Numbered from the stretch's first letter, positions 42,275 through 50,578 are shown. The stretch: DNA of 64,000 nucleotides from Candidatus Blastococcus massiliensis AP3 (GCF_000582785.1 NZ_HG931175.1:16787-80786); one strand, 5' to 3'. Notes: generated by a model not told the origin, from the sequence alone. Numbers and translations: made by a program.

Positions 42275-43150
42275 TCAGCTCACGTCCCCGCTCGCCGGGT
42301 GCAACGCCCGCAGCAGGTGGTGCCCGAAGCGCTCGAAGTCCTCGGCGCCGACCTCGTAGGCCCAGACGGCCGTGCCGACGGCTTCCCCGACGAGACTCCG
42401 GCGCCACTCCTCGGGGTCCCGAGGGTCCCCGCCGTACCCGTCGAAGAACGCCGCCTCCAGTCGTGGGTCGCGCGCGAAGTCCTGCCGCGCCAGCCGCACG
42501 AAGTCCTCGGTCGGCGGCCGCAGGTCGGCCCGCCCGAGGTCGATCACCCGGACGACCCCGTCGTCGATGAGCCAGTTGCGAGGCTGCCAGTCGCCGTGCG
42601 TGGGGACGACGGTCGCGCCCCCGCCCGGCCAGGTCGAGACCTCCGCGCGCAGCACCCGTTCGATCTGCGGGTCGATCCGGTGCGGCTCGTCGAGACGGCG
42701 CTGGACCCGTGCCCGCAGCTTGTCGTGCCATCCGGGGTCGTGTGCCTGCGTCTGGCCGTGGAACCGGGCCAGCAGCGCCCCCGCCAGGCGGTAGACCTCC
42801 GGGTCGTCCTGGGCCGGCGTCCCCTCCAGGAGCCGGCCGGGCAGGTACCGGGTGACCAGCACCTTGGCCGGTCCGTCCGCGTGGAGCAGTGCCGGGGCAT
42901 GGCCGGTCGACACCCAGGGGGCCAGCCACTCCCTGTGCGCCCGCAGTTCGCGCGCGATGTGACTGTCCGCCGGTCCCCCGGCCTTGACGATCAGCCGCCC
43001 CTGTTCGCTCTCCACCTCGAGGACGACCGTCTCGACCAGGCCCCAGCTGTGGTCGGCGATGACCCGTGCGTCAGGGATCCACCCCGCCACCAGGTGACGC
43101 TGCTCGGGTCGCAGCCGGTCCAGTCCCGAGCGGTTCACCGGCTCAGCCAC
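42275..43150 (-). CDS. Aminoglycoside phosphotransferase (APH)-like kinase
   Basis: A 291-residue protein with an APH/choline-kinase fold. VIVKAGG-like LIVKAGGPAD (near residue 58) is the ATP-binding strand, the catalytic loop is VVPTHGDWQPRNWLID (HxDxxxxN, near residue 195), and VIDLGRADLRPPTEDF carries the metal-binding Asp (DLG in place of DFG). Family members phosphorylate small molecules; resistance should not be assumed. GTG 43,150 overlaps the preceding small gene's end by 16 bp, so the two are co-translated. Its stop is 30 bp from dif. Confidence 0.82.
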   Translation of the reverse strand: MAEPVNRSGLDRLRPEQRHLVAGWIPDARVIADHSWGLVETVVLEVESEQGRLIVKAGGPADSHIARELRAHREWLAPWVSTGHAPALLHADGPAKVLVTRYLPGRLLEGTPAQDDPEVYRLAGALLARFHGQTQAHDPGWHDKLRARVQRRLDEPHRIDPQIERVLRAEVSTWPGGGATVVPTHGDWQPRNWLIDDGVVRVIDLGRADLRPPTEDFVRLARQDFARDPRLEAAFFDGYGGDPRDPEEWRRSLVGEAVGTAVWAYEVGAEDFERFGHHLLRALHPASGDVS

Positions 43151-43509
43151 CGGGCCGCCGCGTCGAAGGTGCCGTCGGGTGTGCTGTTGAAGGCGATCGC
43201 CGCCGTGGGCGCCGCGCGGTGCACGAGGTTGAGGACCCGCTCGAACAGGTCCAGGTCGTTGCGGACCCCGCCGCCGATGACGACGACCTCCCAGGGCCGG
43301 CTCGTGACCGCCCGGGTCACCACGTCCTCGATGTCGTCGCTGCCGTCCAGCCCGACCAGGCAGCTCTCCGCGCCGACCCCGGCGTCGGCGAACCGGGCCA
43401 TGCCTGCGGCGATGCCCTCGGCGACGGGTGCGGGGTCCCACGGCCCGGGCACCCGGTACGGGTCGAGACCGATCACCAGCACGCGGGGCCCGTCGACGAC
43501 GTCGTGCAC
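43135..43509 (-). CDS. Conserved small Rossmann-like protein paired with the APH-like kinase
   Basis: A 124-residue protein starting GTG 43,509. It alternates strands and helices: VLVIGLDPYRVPGPWDP near residue 10, a middle with SCLVGLDGSDDIEDVV, then WEVVVIGGGVRND near residue 75 and AIAFNSTPDGTFDAAARWL at the end. This is a small three-layer fold that may bind a nucleotide or sugar phosphate (inference from the GGG loop). I do not recognise a named family. The 16-bp overlap with the kinase gene suggests a shared pathway. Confidence 0.72.
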   Translation of the reverse strand: MHDVVDGPRVLVIGLDPYRVPGPWDPAPVAEGIAAGMARFADAGVGAESCLVGLDGSDDIEDVVTRAVTSRPWEVVVIGGGVRNDLDLFERVLNLVHRAAPTAAIAFNSTPDGTFDAAARWLSR

Positions 43510-43604
43510 CGGGCGACCGTAGCGCCCGGGACGGTCCCGAGTCCCACGACGACTCCCCTCGTCCCCGGATTCCCCTCCTGCCCCATCCGGGCACACCGGC
43601 GGCA

Positions 43605-43623
43605 TTACGTAACAGTGACGCAA
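43605..43623. repeat. TTGCGTCACTGTTACGTAA-type palindrome, copy 3
   Basis: An imperfect 9-bp inverted repeat around a central A (7 of 9 pairs). It has the same orientation and a similar GCCGCCG flank as the two copies left of dif. It lies 96 bp upstream of the minus-strand gene start at 43,509 and 61 bp before the lipoprotein gene. Confidence 0.55.
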
Positions 43624-43671
43624 GGCGGGTGTTCGTCGCCGATTCGACGGGCGGGCACGACGAGGTCTTCG

Positions 43672-43677
43672 TAGGGT
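43672..43677 (+). promoter_or_regulatory. Putative -10 hexamer for leaderless lipoprotein gene
   Basis: TAGGGT ends 6 nt before ATG 43,684. Confidence 0.45.
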
Positions 43678-43683
43678 CGAGGC

Positions 43684-43917
43684 ATGGAGATCCGACGCCC
43701 GCTCGCCGCGTTGTTCGCCGCTCTGACCCTGTTCGGCGGAGGCGCCACGCTGACCGCCTGTGGCGACCCGACGACGCCGAACGAGGGGACGACGGACGAC
43801 GACAGCGAGAACACCGGCGGCAGCGAACGCGGCGAGGACGAGCGCGGCAACCTGCCGGACAACACCGACCCGGAGAACGAGGACGACGGGGACGAGGACA
43901 CCACCGATCCGGACTGA
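43684..43917 (+). CDS. Small acidic lipoprotein
   Basis: A 77-residue protein. Residues 1-26 are a lipoprotein signal peptide with lipobox LTAC, so Cys26 would be acylated. The mature 52 residues are almost only Asp, Glu, Asn, Thr, Gly and Pro (for example DDDSENTGG and ENEDDGDEDTTD) and must be disordered and strongly negative. It could bind cations at the cell surface or simply act as a spacer; no function is known. It has its own -10 hexamer and no coupled neighbours. Confidence 0.72.
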   Translation: MEIRRPLAALFAALTLFGGGATLTACGDPTTPNEGTTDDDSENTGGSERGEDERGNLPDNTDPENEDDGDEDTTDPD

Positions 43918-43945
43918 TTCCCGGTGACGCCGGCCGGCGTGGCGG

Positions 43946-44347
43946 TCAGCCGCGTTCGGTGACCCACAGGCGGTCCAGGCGACCGGTCGAGTGGACCAGG
44001 TCGGCCAGTGACCGCTCGAGCTCTGCCTTCGTCGGCTTCTCGGTGAGCAGCGTCTGGACGTCCTCGAGGGCGCAGCGCAGCTGGTAGAGCCGGTCCTGCA
44101 GGCCGTCGAGCTCGGCACGCGAGACCAGGACGACGTCGTCGGGCAGGCCGGCCTTCGCGGTGGCGGAGCGCTGCTCGTAGGCGCGTTGCCGGCAGGCCTG
44201 GCCGCAGTAGAGCCGCGGCCGCCCCACGCTGCCCTGCTCGGGCAGCACCCGGCGGCACCAGCCGCAGCGACGCTCCTCGCCGCTCCCCCGGTTGGGTGCG
44301 GGGGAGAGCCGGGTCTGCGTCACCGTGCCGGTCGCGTGCTGTGCCAC
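43946..44347 (-). CDS. Zinc-finger-like protein with helical C-terminus
   Basis: A 133-residue protein. Residues 26-55 hold a four-Cys cluster: CGWC, then YCGQAC after a basic loop (RRVLPEQGSVGRPRL), typical of small zinc ribbons that bind nucleic acid. The C-terminal half is helical (LDGLQDRLYQLRCALEDVQT) and may dimerise. GTG 44,347 was chosen because a TAGCGT -10 lies 7 nt upstream; GTG 44,323 is a possible shorter start. Family recurrent in related actinobacteria, no known role. Confidence 0.7.
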   Translation of the reverse strand: MAQHATGTVTQTRLSPAPNRGSGEERRCGWCRRVLPEQGSVGRPRLYCGQACRQRAYEQRSATAKAGLPDDVVLVSRAELDGLQDRLYQLRCALEDVQTLLTEKPTKAELERSLADLVHSTGRLDRLWVTERG

Positions 44348-44354
44348 GTCCGGC

Positions 44355-44360
44355 ACGCTA
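44355..44360 (-). promoter_or_regulatory. Putative -10 hexamer for leaderless zinc-finger-like gene
   Basis: TAGCGT on the minus strand ends 7 nt before GTG 44,347. Confidence 0.4.
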
Positions 44361-44453
44361 GACGCCGACGGCGACAGGACCGACGGAACACGCCCGGAAC
44401 ACCTCTCGATCGACACCGGCCGACCCGACCCGACGGCCGTCCGGGCGCCTGAC

Positions 44454-44459
44454 TAGCGT
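44454..44459 (+). promoter_or_regulatory. Putative -10 hexamer for leaderless GDPD gene
   Basis: TAGCGT ends 6 nt before GTG 44,466. Confidence 0.45.
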
Positions 44460-44465
44460 GTTCCC

Positions 44466-45239
44466 GTGGCCCCCGCGCGCTTCGCCTTCCTCGATGCGCC
44501 CACCCCGCTGGCCATGGCCCACCGCGGTGGGGCGATCGAGCACCTCGAGAACACGATGCCGGCGTTCCAGGCGTGCGTGGACCTCGGCTACCGCTACATG
44601 GAGACCGACGTCCAGATCACCGCCGACGGAACCCTCGTGGCCTTCCACGACACGGTGCTGGAGCGCGTGACCGACCGCAGCGGCCGGGTGGACGCCATGA
44701 CCTGGCGGGAGCTCTCCGAGGCCAGGATCGGCGGGCGCGAACCCCTCGTGCGGCTGGAGGACCTGCTCGGTGCCTGGCCCGACGTCCGGTTCAACCTCGA
44801 CATCAAGACCGCGGGTGTCCTCGCCCCGCTGGTGAAGCTCGTCCGCCGGATGGGCGTGGTCGACCGCATCTGCCTCGCCTCGTTCTCCGACGCGCGCATC
44901 GCCGCGGCCCGCCGGCTGCTGCCCGACGTCTGCACATCACTCGGCCCCCGCGGGGTGGCCGCGCTCCGGTTGTCCTCCTACTCCCCCCGTGCGGCCGGTC
45001 TCGTGCGCATCCAGGCCGGCTGTGCCCAGGTGCCGCTGCAGCTGGGCGGCCGGGCGCTGGTGGACGAGCGGTTCCTCGCTGCCGCGCACGCCCGGGGCCT
45101 GCAGGTGCACGTCTGGACCGTGGACGACCCCGACGAGGCGCGGGCGATGCTGGACCTTGGCGTCGACGGGATCATGACCGACCGTCCGGCCATGCTGCGG
45201 GAGGTCCTGGAGCAGCGCGGGCAGTGGTCGCCGGGCTGA
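44466..45239 (+). CDS. Glycerophosphodiester phosphodiesterase
   Basis: Hydrolyses glycerophosphodiesters from phospholipid turnover to glycerol 3-phosphate and an alcohol. The 257-residue TIM-barrel protein has every family motif: AMAHRGGAIEHLENTMPAF (catalytic HR and E..T), YMETDVQITADGTLVAFHD (ExD and the second catalytic His), then NLDIKTAG and VHVWTVDDPDEARAMLDLGV with MTDRP at the end. No signal peptide is seen, so it is likely cytoplasmic. GTG 44,466 is supported by the -10 hexamer 6 nt upstream. Confidence 0.93.
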   Translation: MAPARFAFLDAPTPLAMAHRGGAIEHLENTMPAFQACVDLGYRYMETDVQITADGTLVAFHDTVLERVTDRSGRVDAMTWRELSEARIGGREPLVRLEDLLGAWPDVRFNLDIKTAGVLAPLVKLVRRMGVVDRICLASFSDARIAAARRLLPDVCTSLGPRGVAALRLSSYSPRAAGLVRIQAGCAQVPLQLGGRALVDERFLAAAHARGLQVHVWTVDDPDEARAMLDLGVDGIMTDRPAMLREVLEQRGQWSPG

Positions 45240-45341
45240 TGTCGGGCAGCCCTGACGGGCGGCTCAGCTGGCGGCTCACCCCTCCGAGGGGTGGAGGAGG
45301 CCAGGACACCCCCCCATGCGATGATGGGAAGCCATTTCGGC

Positions 45342-45367
45342 GGAATCTCTTCGCCACATCTGTCGTT
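45342..45367 (+). promoter_or_regulatory. SigR-type promoter upstream of rbpA
   Basis: GGAAT and GTT are separated by exactly 18 bp, which fits the SigR/SigH consensus GGGAAY-N18/19-GTT of actinobacterial thiol-oxidative stress sigma factors. rbpA is a known SigR target in Streptomyces. The predicted start is about 80 nt before the rbpA ATG. Confidence 0.6.
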
Positions 45368-45454
45368 CATCTCTGTGACTCCTCGGTACGTGGGTATGGG
45401 CCCGCTACCGGCGTCGAGTCCCGACCGACACCACGTACGAGAGGACGGTGTGCA

Positions 45455-45799
45455 ATGGGCGAGCGTTCACTGCGCGGCAGCCGACTGGGCAGCGTCAGCT
45501 ACGAGACCGAACGGAACACCGCGCCCATCGAGCGCCAGTACGCCGAGTACCGGTGCCCGTCCGGCCACCTGTTCACGGTGCCCTTCGCTGACGACGCCGA
45601 GCTCCCCGACACCTGGGAGTGCAAGTTCGACGGCGCCGCCGCGAAGCTGGTCGGCGGCTCGGAGCCGGCTCCCAAGAAGGTCAAGCCGCCGCGCACCCAC
45701 TGGGACATGCTGCTCGAGCGTCGTTCCGTGGAGGACCTCGAAGAGGTCCTCGCCGAGCGCCTCGAGGTGCTCCGCGGCCGGCGGACCCGCGCCAGCTAG
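45455..45799 (+). CDS. rbpA: RNA polymerase-binding protein RbpA
   Basis: Actinobacterial transcription factor that binds RNA polymerase and the principal sigma factor and stabilises the open promoter complex. The 114-residue product has the N-terminal tail (GERSLRGSRLGSVSYETE), the core domain with YRCPSGHLFTVPF and TWECKFDGAAA (the position of the zinc-like Cys pair in some homologues), the basic linker KKVKPPRTHWDMLLERRS and the sigma-interacting helix EDLEEVLAERLEVLR. ATG 45,455 gives exact family length. Preceded by a SigR-type promoter and followed by a strong bidirectional hairpin. Confidence 0.95.
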   Translation: MGERSLRGSRLGSVSYETERNTAPIERQYAEYRCPSGHLFTVPFADDAELPDTWECKFDGAAAKLVGGSEPAPKKVKPPRTHWDMLLERRSVEDLEEVLAERLEVLRGRRTRAS

Positions 45800-45832
45800 A
45801 CGAAGGACCGCCTCACGGAGGCGGGCCGAGTG

Positions 45833-45870
45833 CGAACGGCCCCGGTGGGATCTCCCACCGGGGCCGTTCG
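45833..45870. terminator. Bidirectional terminator between rbpA and fxsA
   Basis: An 18-bp perfect stem (CGAACGGCCCCGGTGGGA and complement) with a 2-nt nominal loop (in practice about 16 bp and 6 nt) lies between the convergent stops of rbpA and fxsA. It is one of the strongest hairpins in the window. No U-tract. Confidence 0.85.
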
Positions 45871-45884
45871 ACGTCTTCCGGAGT

Positions 45885-46409
45885 TCAGCTCAGCGGGCGC
45901 CCGTCCGGGCCGCGGAGCACCTCGCCCTCGATCACCAGGGGTGTCGTGCCGACGTCGTCGCGCTGCGGCATCTCCGCCGTGCGGACGCTGTCCACCCGCA
46001 CCGGCGGGCGCAGCCCGCCCGGCAGCCGCGAGGCGATCAGCGCGGTCAGTCCCGCGCGGACCAGCGAGCGGGTGCCCGGCAGGAGGCACAGCAGGCCCAG
46101 CAGGTCGCCGATGAACCCGGGCAGGACCATGAGCAGACCACCGACGGCCACGAGGCCGGCGTTGCCGAGCTCGCGTCCGGCGGCGCGGCGCGTGCGCGCG
46201 CTCTCCCGAAGCTCCAGGAGCGCCTTGGTTCCCTGCCGGGCGAGCAGCGCCCAGCCCAGCACGGTGGTGGCCAGCGCGGCGAGCACCGTGACCCCCGCGC
46301 CGACCCACTGGGCGACGAGGACGAACACGACGATCTCGGCCAGCGCGAACAGGCCTGCGGCGATGCGTATGCGACGTCCCACGCCGGTTCCAACGCTCCG
46401 GGAGCTCAT
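45885..46409 (-). CDS. fxsA: FxsA family membrane protein
   Basis: A 174-residue inner-membrane protein. Spans at about residues 15-33, 34-52 and 78-103 with the family features FALAEIVVFVLVAQWVG, then LGWALLARQGTKALLELR and GGLLMVLPGFIGDLLGLLCL. In E. coli FxsA overproduction relieves phage T7 exclusion; the normal role is unknown. The C-terminal tail (about residues 120-174) is cytoplasmic and variable. ATG 46,409 overlaps the lnt stop by 4 bp, so it is translated with lnt. Confidence 0.88.
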   Translation of the reverse strand: MSSRSVGTGVGRRIRIAAGLFALAEIVVFVLVAQWVGAGVTVLAALATTVLGWALLARQGTKALLELRESARTRRAAGRELGNAGLVAVGGLLMVLPGFIGDLLGLLCLLPGTRSLVRAGLTALIASRLPGGLRPPVRVDSVRTAEMPQRDDVGTTPLVIEGEVLRGPDGRPLS

Positions 46410-48025
46410 CGTGCTCCCGATGCGGGCTGCGACTTCCGCCGCAGCCGCACGGCGGCCCCGACGGCGAGGACGCCCACAGCCGTGAGCAGCCACTCCGGAC
46501 CGGCTCCGAGCCGGCTCGCCACGCTGCGCGAGTCCCGCTGCGCGATCTCCTCGACGAGGACGTCCGGGGTGAACAGCTCGGAGGAACGGACGATCGTGCC
46601 GTCCGGCGCCACGATCGCCGAGATGCCGCTGGTGGCCGCCACGGCGACCGTGCGGCCGTGCTCCACCGCCCGCAGCCGGCTCATCGCCAGCTGCTGCTCG
46701 CTCTCGTCGGTGTAGCCGAAGGTGGCGTTGTTGGTCTGCACGACCAGCATGCCGGCTCCGGCCACGTCGGAGACCAGCCCGTCGTAGACGACCTCGAAGC
46801 AGATGAGGTTGCCCACGCTCGTCCCGCCGAGCTCCAGCACCCCCGGGTCCTCCCCCGCCCACTGGTCGCTGACCCGGTCGACGAGCGGGCTGAAGAAGCG
46901 GAAGAAGCCGCGTGCGGGCACGTACTCGGCCAGCGGGACGGGGTGCCGCTTGACGTAGGTGTCGCCCGGGCCCTCGTCGGGGTCCCAGACGACGGCGGTG
47001 TTGCTGATGTACCGGCCCGGACCCTGGACGATGGCCCCGACCAGGATGGGGGCGTCGATCGCCCGGGCGGCCCGCTCGATCTGCCCGGCGGCGTCGTCGT
47101 TGGTGTACGGGTCGATGTCGCTGCTGTTCTCCGGCCACAGCACCAGGTCCGGCTGCGGCTCCTCCCCCGCTGCCACCGCGTCGGCCAGTTCCAGCGTCCG
47201 CTGCACGTGGTTGTCCAGGACGGCCCGGCGCTGGGCGTTGAAGTCCAGACCGGCCCGCGGCACGTTGCCCTGGATCACCGCGACCATGGAGGTCGGACCC
47301 CCCTCGGCCAGGGACGGCCCGGGCAGGGGCAGCCAGGCCACGGCGCCGACGAGCGGGATCGCGACGAGCCCGGTGAGGGCCCCGGCGAGGGGACGCACGG
47401 CCCGGCGTCGCTCCGGCCCGGTCGAGCGGACGAGGCGGACGAGGGCGAGCGCCGCCGCGGCGAGCAGGGTGCCCAGGAGCGCGACCGAGAAGCTGACGAG
47501 CGGTACTCCCCCGTAGGCAGCCAGGGCGAGCAGCGGGCCGTCGGTCTGGCTGAAGCCCAGCCGTCCCCAGGGGAAGCCGCCCAGGATGAAGCGGCCGCGG
47601 AGCGCCTCGTCGGCCACCCAGAGGGCCGCCGCCCACAAGGGCCACCACCGCAGGCGGGACGTCAGGGCCGTGGCGGCCCCGAGGACGGCGAGGTGCAGCG
47701 CCTCGAACACCGCGAGCGCCAGCCACGGGAAGGGACCGACGTAGATGCCGGTCCACGACAGCAGCGGCACGAAGAAGGCCAGGCCGAGCACCAGGCCCAG
47801 CCAGAGGCCCGACCGCACCCGCTGCCCGTGCACCGCCAGCGCGAGGGCCGCGGGTCCGAGGACGGCCAGCGGGAGGACGCCGTAGCCCGGGAAGGACAGC
47901 ATCATGGCCACGCCCCCGAGGACGGCGAGCAGCGTGCGCCACGGCAGGCGCGGCGAGGGCCGGCCGGAGGGTCGGCTGTCGGGCTCGGGAGCCGCTCGGA
48001 GCAGCGCGCCGGGTGCTGCCGCCAC
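46406..48025 (-). CDS. lnt: Apolipoprotein N-acyltransferase
   Basis: Adds the third acyl chain to the N-terminal Cys of lipoproteins at the outer face of the membrane. The 539-residue protein has about eight spans (residues 30-250) and a nitrilase-like extracytoplasmic domain with the catalytic triad: Glu in LVLWPENSSDID, Lys in YVKRHPVPLAEYVP and Cys in NLICFEVVYDG. GTG 48,025 follows GGGAGGG with good spacing; the frame stays open for 143 codons further upstream, but that stretch is low-complexity Pro/Arg/Gly without a site. Several lipoproteins in the window are possible substrates. Confidence 0.9.
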   Translation of the reverse strand: MAAAPGALLRAAPEPDSRPSGRPSPRLPWRTLLAVLGGVAMMLSFPGYGVLPLAVLGPAALALAVHGQRVRSGLWLGLVLGLAFFVPLLSWTGIYVGPFPWLALAVFEALHLAVLGAATALTSRLRWWPLWAAALWVADEALRGRFILGGFPWGRLGFSQTDGPLLALAAYGGVPLVSFSVALLGTLLAAAALALVRLVRSTGPERRRAVRPLAGALTGLVAIPLVGAVAWLPLPGPSLAEGGPTSMVAVIQGNVPRAGLDFNAQRRAVLDNHVQRTLELADAVAAGEEPQPDLVLWPENSSDIDPYTNDDAAGQIERAARAIDAPILVGAIVQGPGRYISNTAVVWDPDEGPGDTYVKRHPVPLAEYVPARGFFRFFSPLVDRVSDQWAGEDPGVLELGGTSVGNLICFEVVYDGLVSDVAGAGMLVVQTNNATFGYTDESEQQLAMSRLRAVEHGRTVAVAATSGISAIVAPDGTIVRSSELFTPDVLVEEIAQRDSRSVASRLGAGPEWLLTAVGVLAVGAAVRLRRKSQPASGAR

Positions 48026-48571
48026 GCGTGCCCTCCCGGAGGACGTCGTCCCGGTCGCGTGGGGCGTGCCCTGCGGGACCGGTGGTCTTCCCCCGGCCCG
48101 GTCGGACGGGGGGTCGGGGCCGCGGCACTCGCCGCTGCGGCCCTGACCAGCATCCCACTCCCGGGCACTCCGGGGACCGGCTGCATCGCTGCGGGCCCCG
48201 GACGTGCCGGAGTGCTCCTCCCCCGGTGGCGCCGGCGGACTGCCCGTGCGGCTCGGCGTCTTCGGGCCGGACGGCCGGTCGTTGGGTGCGACCGGCGCGA
48301 CCGTTGTCTGATGACGCGGTCCTCGCGGGCTCCGCCGGGGTGGCCGGACGCTCCCCCGGTCTCCCGTCGGCCCCCGCGGCCCGGTTGTGCACGGCGCGGC
48401 CCCTGGCCGCACCGTGCCGGCCGGAGGGCCCGCACGTTCGATCCGGAGAGGCACGCCGCGGTGCTCCCGGTGTGGAACTGACAGGGACTGTAAGAACAGT
48501 CAGCGCCCGTTCAGGTACTTACGGTGACCATGAGAGGGACTGTGACCTGATCGTTACATTCGGTCCGGAGG
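48026..48571. other. 546-bp stretch without a confident gene
   Basis: Between the lnt start and the stop of the glycosyltransferase gene, both on the minus strand. All frames here are Pro/Arg/Gly-rich and none has a ribosome-binding site with a plausible product. The left 430 bp could be a 5' extension of lnt. The right part is less GC-rich and holds an inverted repeat (GACTGT-AAGA-ACAGTC, 48,486-48,501), which could lie in the lnt promoter. Confidence 0.5.
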
Positions 48572-50578
48572 TCACGCCGGCTGCGGTTCCAGCTGCGCGC
48601 GCCGGGGTCCCGGGAGCAGGCCCCTGCCCGCCTGGTCAGGGGTGATGAAGCCTTCGACCACCGCGAGCTCGCCGAGCGGCAGCCAGCCCTCCTCGCGCAC
48701 GGCCTGGAGGTCCAGCAGGTGGCGGAGCTGCTCGCGCGTGAGCACGCCCTTGGCCACCAGCACCTCGCCGATGCGGCGGGCCGGCACGACCGGAGCCCTG
48801 GTGACGCTCCGCCCCGACAGGGCGTGGACCAGGGCGATGACCGTGACGTGGGTGAGCGGCGCGAGGCTGATCAGCGCCGTGACGGCCGCCCACACGTACA
48901 GGGCCGGGTAGTGGTGGTCGAGCAGGACACCGGCGGCCATGGCTCCCAGCGCCGTCCCGGCCCACAGCAGATGCGGCCGGAAGGTGCGCCAGGTGTCGCG
49001 GGTCGCCGCGCTGCCCTTGGCGGTCACCACGTACACCAGCGGGCGGCCGGCGAGCTGGGCCGCCGCGGCCGCCACGTAGACCGGCGCCGTGACGAGGTCG
49101 AGCGCCAGCCCCGAGAGCCCCCACGACCGGCGCTCGTGCTCGACCAGGTTGAAGCGGCGCATGCCGACGGTGAACGCCAGACCCAGCGCCATGTTCGCGG
49201 CGAACAGCAGGCTCCACTGCACCAGCGGCAGATGCGTCACCGTGACGCCGCCGACCAGGTACAGGACCGAGAGCAGCACGCCCCCCACCCACACGAACGC
49301 CGTCGTCGGGTAGTGGCTCTGCAGGGCCAGGAAGGAGCGGCGCTGCTGCGGCGAACCGAGCAGCGGGAGGACGCGCGGCGAGTGCTGGCGGGCGATCTGC
49401 CAGATGCCGTAGGCCCAGCGCTTCTGCTGGCTGAAGAAGTCCGAGTAGGTGGCGGGCCCCTCCCCCACGGCCACGATGTCCGGGGTGTAGACGCCCTTCC
49501 AGGTGCGGCCGGTCTCCGGGTTGGCCGCCGCGTACAGGGCCATCGACGTCAGGTGGTCCTCGATGATGCTGTCCTGGTAACCGCCGATCTGCCGGAAGGC
49601 GGTGGGCCGGTACAGGTGGTTCGTCCCGATCAGCAGCGGGGCGTCGTGCCCGTTGCCCCCGCGCTGGATGACCCCGTGGAAGAGGTAGGCGAGCTCGGCC
49701 GCGCCCCGCACCACGAAGGACTCGTCGAGATTGCCGTAGACCTGCGGTGCGACGACGAACGCGACGTCAGGATCGGCGAAGTAGCCGAGCGTCCGCTCGA
49801 GGAAGTTCGGGAACGGCACGTGGTCGGGGTCCATCTGCGCCACGACGTCGTAGTCCAGTTCGTGGTCGGCCCGCCACGAGTTGTGGTTGCCGTGCTTGGT
49901 CCGGGCGCGGTACGGCCCACCGGGCCGGTTCCACTCGAACCGCCCCTTGCGACTGAAGTGCCGGACGCCGAGCTCCTCGCATCGGCGGCGGATCTCCGGG
50001 TCGTCGCCCTCGTCCAGCAGCCAGACGTCGAGCACGCCGTCGTGGCGGATCCGCCGCATGGCGCGCAGCGTCGCCATGACCAGCTCGACCGGCTCCTTGC
50101 CCGGGACGATCGTGGTCAGCACCGCCACCCGCAGGCCGGCCGGTGGGCGCATCGGGATCGGGTCGAGTGCCCGCCCGGCGTGGTACGCGATCGTCCAGGT
50201 CCGCCACGCGGCGACCAGCTGCAGCAGGACCATGACGACCACCCCGCCCACGGCGAGGGCGTCGACGAGCGGAGCGCGTCCGAGCAGCGGCAGGTTCTGC
50301 GGCAGCAGGACGACGACGGTGAGCGCGAGCGCCGCCGTCATGTGCGTCCCGCCGAGGGCCAGGACGCCGAACCGCTGCCGGGGGGTGAGCGCCTCGCGGT
50401 ACCGCACCCGGTCGCCGGTCGGCTGGAGAGGACCGGTCACCTCGGTCGCGGTGCGCCCGTACAGGCGGCCGCTCTCCCGCCGCTCGTAGGCGGGCGCGCG
50501 ACCGGTCGACGGAACCGGCACCTGCGGCGTCCCCTCGCCCGGACGCGCGGTGCGCCCGGACGTCTCCGCAGCGGTCAC
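48572..50578 (-). CDS. GT2 glycosyltransferase with C-terminal MshEN domain (NfrB-like)
   Basis: A 668-residue membrane synthase. Two spans (about residues 75-95 and 107-127) precede a cytoplasmic GT2 domain: WLLDEGDDPEI, the DxD in QMDPDHVPFPNF, the EDH of SIIEDHLTSMAL, and QQKRW as the QxxRW product-binding motif. Four to five further spans follow (about 420-600). The last 65 residues form two short repeats, RRIGEVLVAKGVLTREQL and LPLGELAVVEGFITPDQ, like MshEN (GSPII_E_N) domains that bind c-di-GMP. The same arrangement is known in E. coli NfrB, a c-di-GMP-activated exopolysaccharide synthase. GTG 50,578 has GGAG 10 nt upstream. Divergent from a GH26-like gene. Confidence 0.85.
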   Translation of the reverse strand: MTAAETSGRTARPGEGTPQVPVPSTGRAPAYERRESGRLYGRTATEVTGPLQPTGDRVRYREALTPRQRFGVLALGGTHMTAALALTVVVLLPQNLPLLGRAPLVDALAVGGVVVMVLLQLVAAWRTWTIAYHAGRALDPIPMRPPAGLRVAVLTTIVPGKEPVELVMATLRAMRRIRHDGVLDVWLLDEGDDPEIRRRCEELGVRHFSRKGRFEWNRPGGPYRARTKHGNHNSWRADHELDYDVVAQMDPDHVPFPNFLERTLGYFADPDVAFVVAPQVYGNLDESFVVRGAAELAYLFHGVIQRGGNGHDAPLLIGTNHLYRPTAFRQIGGYQDSIIEDHLTSMALYAAANPETGRTWKGVYTPDIVAVGEGPATYSDFFSQQKRWAYGIWQIARQHSPRVLPLLGSPQQRRSFLALQSHYPTTAFVWVGGVLLSVLYLVGGVTVTHLPLVQWSLLFAANMALGLAFTVGMRRFNLVEHERRSWGLSGLALDLVTAPVYVAAAAAQLAGRPLVYVVTAKGSAATRDTWRTFRPHLLWAGTALGAMAAGVLLDHHYPALYVWAAVTALISLAPLTHVTVIALVHALSGRSVTRAPVVPARRIGEVLVAKGVLTREQLRHLLDLQAVREEGWLPLGELAVVEGFITPDQAGRGLLPGPRRAQLEPQPA

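Noticed and set aside
42275-43150. Calling the APH-like gene an aminoglycoside-resistance gene
   Set aside because: The fold is shared by kinases of many substrates and the context is not a resistance region; only the fold is supported.
46406-48454. A longer Lnt beginning at 48,454
   Set aside because: The extra 143 residues are low-complexity Pro/Arg/Gly and have no ribosome-binding site, whereas GTG 48,025 follows GGGAGGG and leads straight into the first membrane span.
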